From: Norana najaformis
Taxonomy: Eukaryota > Annelida > Clitellata > Crassiclitellata > Hormogastridae
Assembly (NCBI GenBank): GCA_964023275.1
Contig: OZ029918.1
Span: forward strand, 17,402,361 to 17,466,360
DNA: 64,000 nucleotides
Reading direction: 5' to 3'
Shown here: in pieces, positions 39,735-52,300 of the stretch
How positions within the stretch are numbered: the first letter of the stretch is position 1
Layout: each line of letters opens with the position of its first letter
Translations under genes and position numbers: made by a program
Notes under the pieces: generated by a model
Database searches by the model: none
What the model saw: the letters and a program-made list of their open reading frames with translations, nothing else
What the model was told of the DNA's origin: nothing

Positions 39735-42700
39735 GGGAACCAGCGTCGCGGGGGCTGCGCTCTATTTCTCAATTCTATATTTTCTAAGTTTTCGACGTCT
39801 TTTCTGATTTTTTAATTTTTCTTTCTTACCGGATTTATGCTCTGTCTTTGGTGAGTTCGTTCCTATTTGTTTCAACATTTAATCAACTTAAGATTCGCCT
39901 AATTTTTGTCCTTTTTGCACTCGTTCGCCTGCGTCTTTACCTTCCGCCATTTTAGCTTCATCAAACTGCCACGTCATCTTAGATCACATAATGTACAGTT
40001 CAATCATTCTTCTTATTTTCGGTCTACGTTTCATGATCGCCTTCCATATTAGTTGCCAACCCTTCCACACCCGCTTGCTCTACATTGTTCCTACAGCCAA
40101 ACATTCTTACTGCGCCCAATTTGGCACAACGACTATGCAATATGGACGTATGTGTTTTATTCCTTTATCGTTCTTCCTAACTTCATCTCTCAGGCGACCA
40201 CCACAGCACCTCACCCGCCATACCATCTTCAACATACTAATCCTGCTTTCCGGGGACATCCACCCAAATCCTGGCCCATTGGATTTTTATTCATGTCCTC
40301 CTCCCTCACCTCCTACCTATCCTCCTCCTTCCAGAATTTCTTCTTCCAACATCCTCGACAATGCTCAAAATACTGACAACAGCCGCTTCTTACTTTGCAC
40401 GCTAAATATTCGATCATTACTACATCCTACACATTCACAAGAAATCAGTGATATAGCCCTCTCTTCTCACCCGCCTGACATATTTGCCTTATCTGAAACC
40501 TGGTTTAATTTAAACACCACTCTTGCTCAATATGAAGACTGTATTCCTCCTGGCTACCATCTTTACAGTACACCTCGTCCCTGCAAACCATCTAGCCCTT
40601 CTCATAAAAATCCAACTGGCGGTGGTATTGCCTTTCTCACCCGAGAACCTGCCACAGTTTTAGACTCACCTGGTTACTGTTTCCACTCTTTTGAATGTGC
40701 ATCAATTACGCTTAAACTTCCTCACACAAATCTGACTATCTTTAATGTATATCGCCCTCCATCCTCCTCTTCATATTCAAGTCCTCCATCGGTCTTCCTG
40801 AAAGAATTTACCACCCTCCTCTCTACTGCCGCTACTACACCTCATGAATTTCTGATTACAGGTGACTTCAATATACATGTCGATAACCCCTCTGACACAT
40901 TTGCTTCTGAATTCCTCACCCTATTGTCCTCAACTAATCTGGTTCAACATGTCAAATTCCCCACCCACATTCACAATCACACACTTGACCTTATTATCAC
41001 ATCATCATTCTCCACTCTATCACCGAATATATCTTTCTCTTTTGACACGCCATCTGATCATTACCCCATCTTTACCTATCTTAACATTCTTCCGACACCA
41101 CGTCCTGATCCTGTCTTTCATTCTTTTCGTCGCATCAGTTCAATAAATATTGAAGCCTTCATACAAGATAATTCCTGTTCTGACCTCGTTTTAAATCCAC
41201 CCTCCTCCCTGAATGACCTTCTCTCTTCCTATAACACCACTCTTTCCACTATCCTTGACAAGCATGCTCCTATTATTACCAAATCCCGTTCTCACTCTAA
41301 CAATCCTTGGTTCAATTCCTATCTCCAGGCCTTCAAATCTTTCCGGCGACGCCTTGAACGTGCCTATAAACGCACCAGGGATCCTGAACTTCTCTGTGCC
41401 CTTAAATCTGCCACAAATAAATACCATCGCCTTCTTACTGCAGCTAAACAAAGATTTTACTCCTCACTAGTTCGTTCTCGATCCTCTAGCCCTCGCCTTC
41501 TCTGGAAAACCATTAACCAGCTCCTCCATCGGAACTCATCTAGCCCACTTCCAAATTCTCTTCCGTCTTCTTCAATAGCCGACTCGTTCTGTTCTTTCTT
41601 TTCGAACAAAATTAGTACCCTCCGTCTCTCTCTTCAATCTCTACTTTCCAAAACCTCCAACAATCCAGCTGCTGATGCTCCCTCTTCCACCTATGACAGC
41701 CCACCTTCCCCACCTCGATCCTCATTTTCTGCTTTTCAACCTACATCAGAGACCGAAATACTAAATCTGCTAAAATCTCTCCCAAACAAACAATGTGAAC
41801 TTGACCCTATACCTACCTCCTTATTGAAAGACTGTGCATCTGAGCCTTGTTCCAATTATTACCAAAATAGTTAACCTCTCCCTCTCTACTGGAAAATTTC
41901 CCCTTCTTTTTAAACACTCTCTTGTTACCCCTCTTCTCAAGAAATCATCTCTCGACAAGGAAATCCTTTCTAACTACCGGCCTGTTTCTAACCTGACTTT
42001 CATCTCCAAATTAACTGAACGGATTGTCCTCTCTCGATTCAATAACTATTTAGCTTCTAACTCACTCATTAACCCACACCAGTCTGGTTTTACGAAACGC
42101 CACTCAACCGAAACTCTGCTGACATCTCTCTACAACAAGCTTGTTTCTGCCATTTCTCATCAACAGGTGTCTTGCCTCTGTCTCCTTGATATCTCTGCAG
42201 CCTTCGACACCATAGATCACAATATCTTACTCCACCGACTTTCAACCTGGTTTGGTTTTGCTGACACTGCTCTCCTATGGATACAGTCTTATCTCTCCTC
42301 CCGCTCTTTCTCTGCTAAAACTTCGGAAGCCTCTTCTAAGTCATGCCCTCTCACTTGCGGAGTTCCACAAGGCTCCGTTCTTGGACCTCTTCTGTTTATC
42401 CTCTACACTACCCCACTCAGTTCACTCATTAAAGCATCCTCCGTTGACCATCACCTCTATGCTGATGACACCCAACTATTCATCTCTTTCTCTCCAAATT
42501 GTTTCAATGAATCTGCAGATCATCTTCTTTGTGTGGTTAAACAAATCTCCTCTTGGATGACATCTAATCTCTTATGCCTGAACCCATCTAAAACTGAATT
42601 CATACTTATCGGCCTACGTGACCAGCTCAAGAAAATTCCTGACCCCTCTATCTCCCTCAGCCTGGACTCTGCCTCCACCCACACCTTTAATACTAACTCT

Positions 42701-43566
42701 TCTGTCCGTAATTTAGGTGTTATTTTCGACCAGAACCTTACTTTTTCTGATCATATCACCCATCTTTCCCGCTCTTGCTTTATGCATATCCGCGACCTTC
42801 GCAGAATCCGTCCTGTGCTTGACTTCAAAACCGCATCTATCATTGCCACATCCATAGTCCATGCAAAACTTGACTACTGCAATTCACTTTTCCTCAATAT
42901 TGACACAACCCAGATACATCGCCTACAAGCTATCCAGAATGCTCTCGCACGTGCTGTCACCAAAACCCCCAAACACCATCACATCACCCCTGTTCTCAAA
43001 TCACTGCACTGGCTTAAAATACCAGAACGAATAGAGTACAAGGTCTTATCCCTCACCTACAACACACTTCAATCCTCCCAACCCTCCTATCTTCGTCAAT
43101 TATTTACTATCCAACCACTCTGTTCAACCCGCTCCTCATCTGTCCTAACACTTCTTCGCCCTCCCGTCACCTCATCCTTAAAATTTGGAAATCGCTCGAT
43201 AGCCATAGCTGCCCCACCCCTTTGGAATAAACTGCCGGCAGAATTGCGACAGTTGTCTGGTCCATCATACGAACTCACCAACACTTCACCTCTTTCAGTT
43301 TCTGCGCAGGTCTTTCACTCAAGACTGAAAACACTTCTTTTCCAAAAATCTTATCCTGATTCTTCCTCTTCCTCTTATCTCTCTTCTCGCTTCAATTTCA
43401 AACAGCATCCACCGTAGCCGTCCGACTGTCTGAGTGCCTGACTCCTGGATCTTGACCCTTTTGCCTATCGATTTTGTTTTGACTGAGCGCCTGTGAATAA
43501 GCTGGTTCCCGCGACTTAGCTTTCGTTGAGCGCTGTAGAAATCTCGAGATTACGATTACGATTACG
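39735..43566 (+). mobile_element. LINE C, copy 1, near full-length CR1/L2-type
   Basis: 5' leader from about 39,735 (GGGAACCAGCGTCGCGGGGG), one coding region, and a 3' end with CAGCGCT...GTAGAAATCTCGAG followed by (ATTACG)3-4. Other copies in the window: 15,213-16,635, 49,315-52,800, and fragments near 48.7 and 57 kb. Confidence 0.85.
39991..43417 (+). pseudogene. LINE C endonuclease-reverse transcriptase with one frameshift
   Basis: The first frame (39,991-41,874) starts MYSSIILLIFGLRFMIAFHI, with a hydrophobic leader. It contains a 2A-like SGDIHPNPGP (40,249-40,278), then an APE endonuclease: LCTLNIRSLL, ALSETWFN, IFNVYRPPSS, LITGDFNIHV and SDHYPIF. A frame change near 41,840-41,860 leads to the reverse transcriptase frame (to 43,417): [55 protein letters not shown] and catalytic LYADDTQLF. 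The C-terminal HSRLKTLLF ending is normal for the family. One shift is the only break I see. Confidence 0.88.
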
Positions 43567-43657
43567 ATTCAAAAACTCTCAAACAGCGAAAATTAACCTG
43601 TGAACTTCCTATATGTTGCCCGTTGCCACAGCGATATAGCTAAATATATTCCGCATT

Positions 43658-43878
43658 TGTGACGTCATTGGCTCACGGCGTCGACCAATCGCAGCTAGGG
43701 TCTGCAGCGAGCGTGAACGGACAGACAGTTAGCGTGCCCAGCGCGGCAGTTACGAAAAGCACGGACTCATGAACACTACCGATAGAGACACTTCTGTAAT
43801 GACACTATTAGAGTAGATATAACATATGATTATAATCGCAGTCAAGGTGTTGCGTTTATGAAGGTCGATACCTTCACA
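43658..43878 (+). repeat. 5' LTR of Ty3 copy 2
   Basis: 221 bp, TGTGACGTCATTGGCTCACG at the start and CGATACCTTCACA at the end. Confidence 0.88.
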
Positions 43879-43970
43879 TGGTGTCATGAAGTCAGCAGGT
43901 AGCGAATCTCACGTCTCACAGAATATACAGATACTGAGGCCGTCTGAAAGTATGACGATCGTCAGAAACG

Positions 43971-45297
43971 ATGTCGTTTTTGTCAAACGTACCGTTCCCC
44001 TTGCAGCTGAAGATGTCTGGAGGTAACATAGCATCGGACTGGAACCGATTTTGCAGCCAGTGGCGTAACCATGAAGTTGCAACTGACTTGCACACGCAGC
44101 CTTCCACGAAGCGCGCCGTCGTCTTCCTGGCCTGCGTGGGCACCGAGGCATACGAGACGTTCCAGACGATGGAGTTTGACACGGAAGACGAGCGTAAGGA
44201 CATAGACAAAGTGATTGAGGCCTTTCTACGATACTGCGTCGGGGAAGTGAACGTCACGTATGAGTGATACGTATTCAACTGCCGAGTGCAGGAGGTAGGA
44301 GAGACATTTGATTCATTCCTATCCGACTTATGCAGACTTGTACGATCGTGCGACCATGGTGTGCTAGAGGAGTCCATTCTACGAGACAAAATTGTCATTG
44401 GGCTCTGTGATGACGTTACTCGCCGAAAATTATTGCAACTGCGTCAGCTGGACGAGCACAGTTGTAGACATTTGCAAAGCGAGCGAAATCGCTACGAAGC
44501 AACTGCGAGTGAAGGCAACGGAGGAGGAGGTGAATGCGATGCGAAGTACGACTCAAAGATCGCCGTCTCGCACGAGATACAGCCGCCGAGGCCCCACCGA
44601 TGTCGATTCCAACCGAGAAGATGGCAGCAACAGACGTTGCAAGTTCTGTAGTCGCGTCCACGGGCCGTCAAGAGACGCGTGTCCCGCCTACGGACAGACC
44701 TGTCGTAGATGCACGAAGCGTCATCATTTTGAATCGGTCTGCAAGGCGAAGAGAGGTAAGAGCAATGACCGGGTATGTCAACTGCAGGACGGGGAACTGT
44801 TGACGCTGACTACCGCCGACCCTAAGCGTATCCACTCGCAACTAAGCGTCGATGGATACAAAGTGGGATTTTTACTGGACAGCGGTTCGACAGTAAACCT
44901 CCTACCGAGATCTGTGATAGAAGCCATCTACCGTGCAGGCACTCGAATTCGCCCCCCCCCGACATTCAGGCTGCGCATGTTTGAAAACAAGGAGCTACAC
45001 ACATCAGGTATGATTACAGTCCTAGTCCAGCATCCGAGGACTTTGCGCCAATTCGAATTAGAGTTTTATATCACGACGAGACATAAGCAGCCGATCCCTG
45101 GTCTTGAGTCTTGTCTTCGATTTGAATTGCTTTCAGTTATAAATAAACATATCTGCGCAGTTCAGTCGAGCCCGTCGCCATTCACAAGCGATGAAGTGGT
45201 GCGGCAGGACAGAGACTTGTTTGAAGGAATCGGTGCGACGCCAGGTGAAGTTGACTTGGACGTCGACATAGCGAGCGGCTGCAGGGCAGAGGCGTAA
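43971..45297 (+). pseudogene. gag: Ty3 gag-protease, copy 2
   Basis: Same gene as 6,319-4,812 (minus). The frame opens MSFLSNVPFPLQLKMSGGNI. TGA at 44,265-44,267 replaces an Arg codon of copy 1, and a frame change lies near 44,440. The zinc knuckle CRRCTKRHHFESVC and the protease strand FLLDSGSTVNLLP keep the canonical residues, including Asp-Ser-Gly, unlike copy 1. TAA at 45,295-45,297 ends the frame, and the following codons continue in phase. Confidence 0.87.
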
Positions 45298-46500
45298 ATG
45301 GCAACAGAATTCGTCGGTCGGCTTGAGGGCAACGTCCACCTCGACACCAGCGAAGAGATTCCGCCGGTCCAGATGCCATTACGACGCCTTATTATCCAAC
45401 CACAAAGAACGGACGCTACAGAAGTTAGCACAGTCGACGCGAAAGCCGGCAAGCCTATTGAATGCGCATCGCGAGCGAAGACAGTGACAGAGCTGGACTC
45501 TTGTGCGCAAAGTGAAAAAGAGCAGCTTGAAATTACTGGTGAAAGGGAGCGCTTTCACACATATGATTATGTCAGACAGATTAAGGTAGAAAAGGATAGC
45601 AAGCCCTTAATCTCTGCAGCCACATTATCGCAAGGCACGAAAGAGGCAGAAAGTCAGACAGAAGCATCGGAATTCAAACGGCTAGAGACGGTCGGCAGCA
45701 CAGCGCCAGTCACAGAACCGACGCCAGAGGCAAAGCGTGCGGCAGAATTCACAGAGAGTTTCAACAAAGCAGGATGGACGAACAGTCACGCAGATAACAG
45801 GAAAACGGACGCCATCAAAGGCATCGTATCGAAATGCGACATCTGCTCCCGCTATCAGACAGAGTCTCAAAAGAAACCGGGTCAAGAACTAACAGGCAAC
45901 GGGTCACAACCCGACCCGAGAAAGATCGAAGCCACTCGCCAGATGCCGCCATCGATCGTGCAGGGTCCAGAGCGTATTCAATGCATAAACCAGATGTATC
46001 GGATCGCTTTCTAGAGGAACTGCCGACGCTATCTGATGAGGGACAGCATCAAGAATTGAAGATGGTCGCTTCAGAGATTACGATTCAGGAGATCAGAGAA
46101 GCCGCCCAAGCGGCTGAATCGCCTAAGAAGCTGAAACGCCAAATAGCAGCTGGATGGCCTTTGACCTCAACTCGATGGCCTTTGACCGCAGCAGAGGCGA
46201 TTTGCGAAAGATATCAACAGGCCAGTCAGAAAGAAACATTTCAGCCTCACCAAACCCCCTCTCGCGTCCATCGGAGAAAAACTGGGCGACTATTTAAGTG
46301 GAGACTTTGAAGTGGATAGACTGCCATCAAAGCGGAGCCGATCGACCCTCCGTCGAAACTCAAAGCACGTCCGTTTCAAAGCGAAGCTGCCTCTTATCCG
46401 TCAGGACTATGGGGTCAGGGGAGAAGAGACACGATCCACACCGCCATCAGCACTAGCTACGGAGTCACTCACCATACCATCTGCAAATACGCAACCATGA
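45298..46500 (+). pseudogene. Rearranged pol remnant of Ty3 copy 2
   Basis: The frame from 45,298 (MATEFVGRLEGNVHLD) contains EEIPPVQMPLRRL, the usual lead-in to a Ty3 reverse transcriptase, but the transcriptase is missing. Instead come a low-complexity linker, SKCDICSRYQTESQKKP (integrase zinc-finger half) and, in a shifted frame, EIREAAQAAESPKKLKRQI. The order matches copy 1. There is no YxDD and no DDE core. Confidence 0.65.
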
Positions 46501-46679
46501 CTTTATGTTATAAAGCCAACTCGTTATAGAGACTGATAGAGCGGAACGCGATGGACTTTTATTATAGAGACTAAAAGAGCGGAACACCAGGGACTTTTAT
46601 GAGATTAGTAGATTAGATTAGATTAGGCTTTCAGTAGACTTCAACACTTGTATAATCATTTGTTGCATGGAAAAAGGGA

Positions 46680-46903
46680 TGTGACGTCGCTGGCTCACGG
46701 CGTCGACCAATCGCAGCTAGGGGCTGCAGCGAGCGTGAACGGACAGACACTTAGCCTGCCCAGCTCGGCAGTTACGAAAAGCACGGACTCGTGAACACTA
46801 CTGACAGAGAACACACATCTGTAATGACACTATTAGAGTGGATATAATATATGATTACTACCGCAGTCAGGTTGTTGCGTTTATGAAGGTCGATACCTTC
46901 ACA
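46680..46903 (+). repeat. 3' LTR of Ty3 copy 2
   Basis: 224 bp, similar to 43,658-43,878 with a few substitutions. Confidence 0.88.
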
Positions 46904-46908
46904 GTATT

Positions 46909-47381
46909 GTGAAGTAATTCTGTCCAATGTTGCAGTATTTAACTATAAATGCGGTAACATCGTCAACAATATCGTTAATTGAAATCATTACGCCAATCTG
47001 GCAGTATTCTGTTGTTTGATTTTGGGGTTTGGAAATTATGAATAATCCACTTTATGGTGCTCAATTGTAGCTGTAGCTCTTGACAATATATCTTTTGTTA
47101 TCAAATCCGTAACAGTAACAAATCCTGAATCAAATAACAATGACATTGACGTTGATCTGTTTTGTGTTGTAGGAATTGTAACAAGTTAAATAAACTGAAA
47201 AATAAAAGACGAGAGGTGAACATAATTGCGAAGAAGACAATGAAGAGCGGAAGACGTGGTCTCAAGAAGAAAGATAAAGCAAGAATAATCTCAAAAGAAA
47301 ATGAAGATGACTACAAAGGAACTAGACTCCAGAGCAGAAGGAAAGGAAATGAGACAGTGAAAGGTAGGAAAACGACCTTAC
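46909..47381. other. Start of HYKK intron 1
   Basis: No gene or repeat recognised apart from the donor GTAAGG at 47,381-47,376. A 89-codon basic frame on the plus strand (47,162-47,431) overlaps exon 1 and looks like chance. Confidence 0.5.
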
Positions 47382-47745
47382 CGACGTGGTGTTTGCGTGA
47401 ATCCATGGAGTTGAGCACCTTAAGCACGTAACCATGTGGCGAGATCTCTTCAATGAATGGATTGTTGTGTTTGTAGTCTTGTTCAACAGTTATAAAGAAA
47501 TTTCGATCGTCATAGCTGTTCAGCTCCTTGACACTGTTAACTGCGAGACCATAGAACTTTTGAACTAACTGACGCGCCACCTGCACTGAAATCATCGGAC
47601 GAATCATACGACCTGGCTGTAAAGGAATGCTGCAGTCGCCCACGGCGCCACTGTTACTGTCAGTGCCCTTGTCACTGCCAATAGCGCTATTACTGCCAAC
47701 ATCAGTGCAGCCAGAAGTAGTTGAAACATCTTCATCTAACATCAT
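47382..47745 (-). CDS. HYKK: HYKK (hydroxylysine kinase-like) exon 1
   Basis: First coding exon, ATG at 47,745-47,743, donor GTAAGG at 47,381-47,376. Residues 1-45 are a Ser/Asp/Gly-rich leader. Then comes RMIRPMISVQVARQLVQKFY, VNSVKELNSYDDRNFFITVE and ISPHGYVLKVLNSMDSRKHH. The SYDDxNF and YVLKVLNS strands form the nucleotide-binding N-lobe of hydroxylysine kinase, an aminoglycoside-phosphotransferase-fold enzyme of lysine breakdown. The Lys in VLKVLN should contact the phosphate. The exon ends in phase 1, matching exon 2. The next methionine (codon 2) could also start the protein. Confidence 0.85.
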
Positions 47746-48154
47746 TTTCTAAAAATCAATCATTCTCTGTCAATCAATCGGCCAACCAGCCAACTAATCA
47801 AATGAATGAATGAATGAATGAATCAATCAATCAATCAGATAAACCAGTTAATCCGGCATCAGCCAGTAAGTCATTCAATCAACCATCGCGGAATAGCCTA
47901 TTTTTCTTTAAGAGTCACATCTAAAGGCTAATTTGGAGGCCAAATCCCCTTTACCTACCATGTAGAGAGTCGCCACTATTGACCAACCTCCAGAAGAAAT
48001 GAGTTTCATGTAAACGTGAAACAAAAACAACGATGTGATGCCTATGGCCATCAAGAGATGTAGATATTTGAAGACAGAATGATTCTAATGCCAGACTATC
48101 TGACTGGGTTCTTCTCGGCTGGAAATGAAACCTAAATCAGAAGTGCTTGAAAGT
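47746..48154 (-). promoter_or_regulatory. Upstream region of HYKK with GAAT/CAAT microsatellite
   Basis: The 5' flank of HYKK must hold its promoter, but no clear TATA box or initiator was recognised. It has a (GAAT)n-(CAAT)n microsatellite at 47,800-47,837. Confidence 0.4.
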
Positions 48155-48470
48155 GATAAAGACAGAATTATATGATACAAGACAGACTTATCTGAGACAG
48201 AATGATATGGTCCTAGGCACAGTTATGTAATTCAAGGTAGAATAACATGAACCGAGGCAGGGTTATACGATCCAGAGCAGAATGATATAGTCTAAGGCAG
48301 AATGATATATTCTCAGACAGATGAGCTGATCAAAGGCAGATTTATATGATACAATACAGACTCTGATCAGAGAGAGAATTACTTGATCCGAGGCAGAATT
48401 ATTTGATCCAAGGCAGAATCATTTGGTCCATGACAGTCATATGACTCGATATAGAATGTCGGTAATGTGA
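48155..48470 (+). repeat. Degenerate about 20-bp minisatellite upstream of HYKK
   Basis: Units such as GAGGCAGAATTATTTGATCC, AAGGCAGAATGATATATTCT and AGACAGAATGATATGGTCCT repeat about 15 times with drift, 410-725 bp upstream of the HYKK start. Confidence 0.8.
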
Positions 48471-48699
48471 TATAAGATACATTACGGTTGTGCACCATCC
48501 TATCTTATAGGTAGCTATATATTTCAGTGTCAACTGTCACTGGTCGTGTTTCTTTTCGCTTTGCAGACAGGTAGGGGCCTATACTGGTTGACTTCCTCTG
48601 TCCCATACTTGTAGCTTATGTAGACAGTCCCAGCTACGCGATGAAAGCCAGCCCGACGCTATATTAACAGGACCAAGGGTTTCTTAGGACAAGAGACAA

Positions 48700-48765
48700 A
48701 GTCAACGATTCGCTTCGTAGCCATAGCCGCTTCACCCCTCTCGAATAAACTCCCGGCAGAAGATA
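48700..48765 (+). mobile_element. Small LINE C fragment
   Basis: CGTAGCCATAGCCGCTTCAC and AATAAACTCCCGGCAGAA match LINE C copy 1 at about 43,197-43,246. The surrounding 48,471-49,314 shows no gene. Confidence 0.7.
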
Positions 48766-49314
48766 AGTTGCACGTAGTGTGTTTTTAGCTGTCGTCTGCT
48801 TAGCCATACCGCCTGCCGTAACTGAAGTAGTTGGCAAATAAGAAACGGGCTAGGTGCCTGTCACAATAGGTCTTTGTCCCGCACGCCATGGGATCATGGC
48901 AAGTCCACCTGGTTTCAACATCAATTCTAGACAGACCAACTGATGGAAGGGAAGCGCGCGCGGATGACACCCGATCAACAAATCAAGGCAGCTGAGGTGG
49001 CACGTTGAGCCGTGCAGCCAGAGCCTGTAAGCTTTATGCGCTTGTTTTTGTGAAGTTTGTCTCGGCCTCGTGGGCCGTTGCTTCTTTAACATCACTGCAG
49101 ACATGCACAGGCCTGTATGAATTTATCCTAAAGGCTTACACATGGAATTTAGATCATGCGATAAATAGATACGTTCTTAAGCGTTCCAACCCATGTCTCC
49201 TGGCTGAAATAATGAGAAAATTTCACATGTAGTCCGAATTGATCACCAGTTTCACCCTTTCAGCCTCGTTAGTGGCACTGTTTTCTTAGTTAAATAACAT
49301 CTGGGGAATGCGGA

Positions 49315-52300
49315 CTCGTAACCGTAATCGTAATCTCGAGATTTCTACAGCGCCCAACGAAAGCCAAGTCGAGGGAACCAAATTATTCACAGGCGCTCAG
49401 TCAAAACAAAGTTGATAGGCAAAAGGGTTCAATTCCAGGTCAAGATCCAAGAGTCAGGCAAGCAGACAGTCAGACGGCTACGGTGGGTGGTGTTTGGAAT
49501 CAGATCTGCAAGATAGATAAGGGGTAGAAGAGGAATCAGGATACGATTTGCGAAACAGTCCTGTTTTCAATTTTGAGTGGAAGACCTGCGGAGAGATTGC
49601 AAGAGGTGAAGTGATGGTGAGTTCGTAAGATGGATCAGATAATTGTCGTAATTTTACTGGGAGTTTATTCCAGAGGAGTGGAGCAGCTGAGACTATGCAG
49701 CGATTTCCAAACTTTAAGGATGAGGTGACGGGAGGGCGGCGAAGTGTTAGGGCAGAAGAGGAACGGGTTGAACGGAGTGGTTGGATTGTAAAAAACTAAA
49801 GAAGATCGGAGGGTTGGGAGGATTGAAGTGTGTTATAAGTAAGTGATAGGGCTTTGTACTCTATTCCTTCAGGTATTTTAAGCCAGTGAAGTGATTTGAG
49901 AACAGGAGTGATGTGATTGGTATTTGGGATATTTGGTGACAGCACGATGCGAGAGCATTCTGGATTGCTTGAAGGCGATTTATCTGAGTTTTGTCTATAT
50001 TCAGGAAGAGTGAATCACAGTAATCAAGTTTTCCATGAACTGTGGATCTGCCGATGGTAAATGCAGTTTTGGAGTTAAACATAGGGCGGATTCTGCGGGA
50101 GGTCATGGGCATGCATGAAGCAAGAGCGGGAAAGATGGGTGATATGATCAGAAAAGGAGAGGTTTTGGTCGAATATTACACCTAAATTCCGGACAAGAGT
50201 GTTAGTATTAAATGTGTTGGTGGAGGCAGAGTGCAGGTTGAGGTAGATAGAGGGGTAAGGAATTTTCTTCAGATGGTCACTCAGGCGTATGAGTATGAAT
50301 TCAGGTTTAGATGGATTCAGGCACAAGAGATTAGATGTCACCCAAGAGGAGATTTGTTTAACCACACAAAGAAGATGATCTATAGACTCATTGAAACAAT
50401 TTGGAGAGAAAGAGATGAATAGTTGGGTGTCATCAGCATAGAGGTGATGGTCAAATGAGGATGATTTAATGAGTGAACTGAATGGGGTAGTATAGAGGAT
50501 AAACAGAATAGGTACTAGAACAGAGCCTTGTGGAACTCCACAAGTGAGAGGGCATGATTGAGAAGAGGCTTCCAATGTTTTTAACAGAGAAAGAGCGCGA
50601 GGAGGGATAGGACTGTACCAGAGGAGAACAGTGTCAGTAAAACCAAGCCAGGTTGACAGTCTTTCGAGTATGATGTTGTGATCAATAGTATCAAAGGCTG
50701 CTGAAATATCAAGGAGGCAGAAGCAAGAAACCTGTTGATGAGAGATGGCGGAAACAAGCTTGTTGTGTAGAGAAGTGAGAAGGGTTTCAACTGAGTGGCG
50801 TTTAGTAAAACCAGACTGGTGTGGATTAAGGAGTGAGTTGCAAGTCGGATAATCATTGATCCGAGAGAGTACAATCCGTTCAGTTAATTTAGAGATAAAA
50901 GACAGGTTAGAAACAGGTCGGTAGTTCGAAAGGATTTCTTTGTCAAGTGATGGTTTCTTCAGAAGTGGGATAACAGCAAAATGTTTGAAAAGAAAGTGGT
51001 AGTTAACAGTAGACTAGGAGAAGTTAATTATTTTGGTAATGTTTGAAACAAGAACAGATGCACAGTATTTCAGTAAGGAGGTGGGTATATGGTCAAGTTA
51101 GCATTGTTTGTTTGGAAGTGATTTTAACAGATTCAATATTTCAGACTCTGATGTGGAGTGAAAGACAGATAATGAGGATCGAGTTGGGGAGGGTGGCGAG
51201 TCATGAGTGGGTGAGGGAGCATCATCAGATGGGTTATTGGTGGTTTTGGGAAGGAGAGATTGAAGAGAAAGACGGATTTTGTTCGAAAAGAAAGAACAGA
51301 ACGAGTCGGCTATTGAAGACGCGGAAGAGAATTTAGAATTGGGCTGGATGAATTTCGATGGAGGAGTTGGTTTATGGTTTTCCAGAGAAGGTGAGGGCTA
51401 GAGGATCAAGAACGAACTTGTGAGGAGTAAAAACTCTGCTTAGCTGCAGTAAGAAGGTGATGGTACTTATTTGTGGCAGATTTACGGGCAGATAAAAGTT
51501 GAGGATCCCTGATGTGTTTGTAAGGGCGCTCAAGGCGTCGCCGGAAAGATTTGAAGGCCTGGAGATAGGAATTGAACCAAGGATTGCTAGAGTGAGCGCA
51601 GGATTTGGTAATAATAGGAGCGTGTTTACCAAGGATAGTGGAAAGAGTGGTGTTGTAGGAAGAGAGAAGGTCATCAAGGAAGGAAGGCGGACTTAAAACA
51701 AGGTCTGAGGAGATGATATCTCGCATGAAGGCTTCAATGTTAATTAAACTAATGCGACAAAAGGAAAGAAAGACAGGATAAGAACGTGGAGTAGGTAAAA
51801 TGTAAAGGAGTGTAAAGATGGGGTAATGATCGGATAATGTATCAAGAGAGAAAGATATATCAGGTGATAGGGTGGAGAGTGATGATGTGATAATGAGGTC
51901 AAGTGTGTGATTGCGAATGTGGCTGGGAAATTTGATATGCTGGACCAGATTGGTTAATGAGGAAATCTGAAGCAAATGTACGGGAGGGATTATCGACATG
52001 TATATTAAAGTCGCCTGTAATAAGAAATTCATGTGGAGTAGTGGCGGCAGTGGAAAGGAGGGTGGTGAATTCTTTCAATAAGACCGAGGAGTACTTGAGT
52101 ATAAGGAAAAGGATGGAGGGCGATATAAAATAAAGATGGTCAGACTCGTCTGAGGAAGTTCAAGTGTTATAGATGCGCATTCAGACGAGTGAAAACAATA
52201 ACCAGGTGAATCTAAAACGACGGTAGGTTCCCTGGTGAGAAAGGCAAAACCCCCTCCAGTTATGTTGGAAGAGATTGATGATTTGCAAGGGCGATGTGTA

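Larger units (their letters stand above)
43658..46903 (+). mobile_element. Ty3/gypsy-type element, rearranged, copy 2
   Basis: LTRs 43,658-43,878 and 46,680-46,903 both start TGTGACGTC and end TTCACA. Near-duplicated 5-bp flanks are GCATT (43,653-43,657) and GTATT (46,904-46,908). TGGTGTCA follows the 5' LTR directly, and a purine tract GGAAAAAGGGA precedes the 3' LTR. Layout and internal deletion match copy 1 at 3,514-6,729. It lies in HYKK intron 1, about 480 bp from exon 1. Confidence 0.88.

Noticed and set aside
47162..47431. 89-codon basic plus-strand frame
   Set aside because: It overlaps HYKK exon 1 on the other strand and lacks any family signature.
47800..47840. Possible CRISPR-like array (regular short repeats)
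   Set aside because: Simple GAAT/CAAT microsatellite with no spacers. The genome is animal.
48850..49104. 84-codon minus-strand frame
   Set aside because: No conserved domain, no splice context and no copy elsewhere in the window. Treated as chance.
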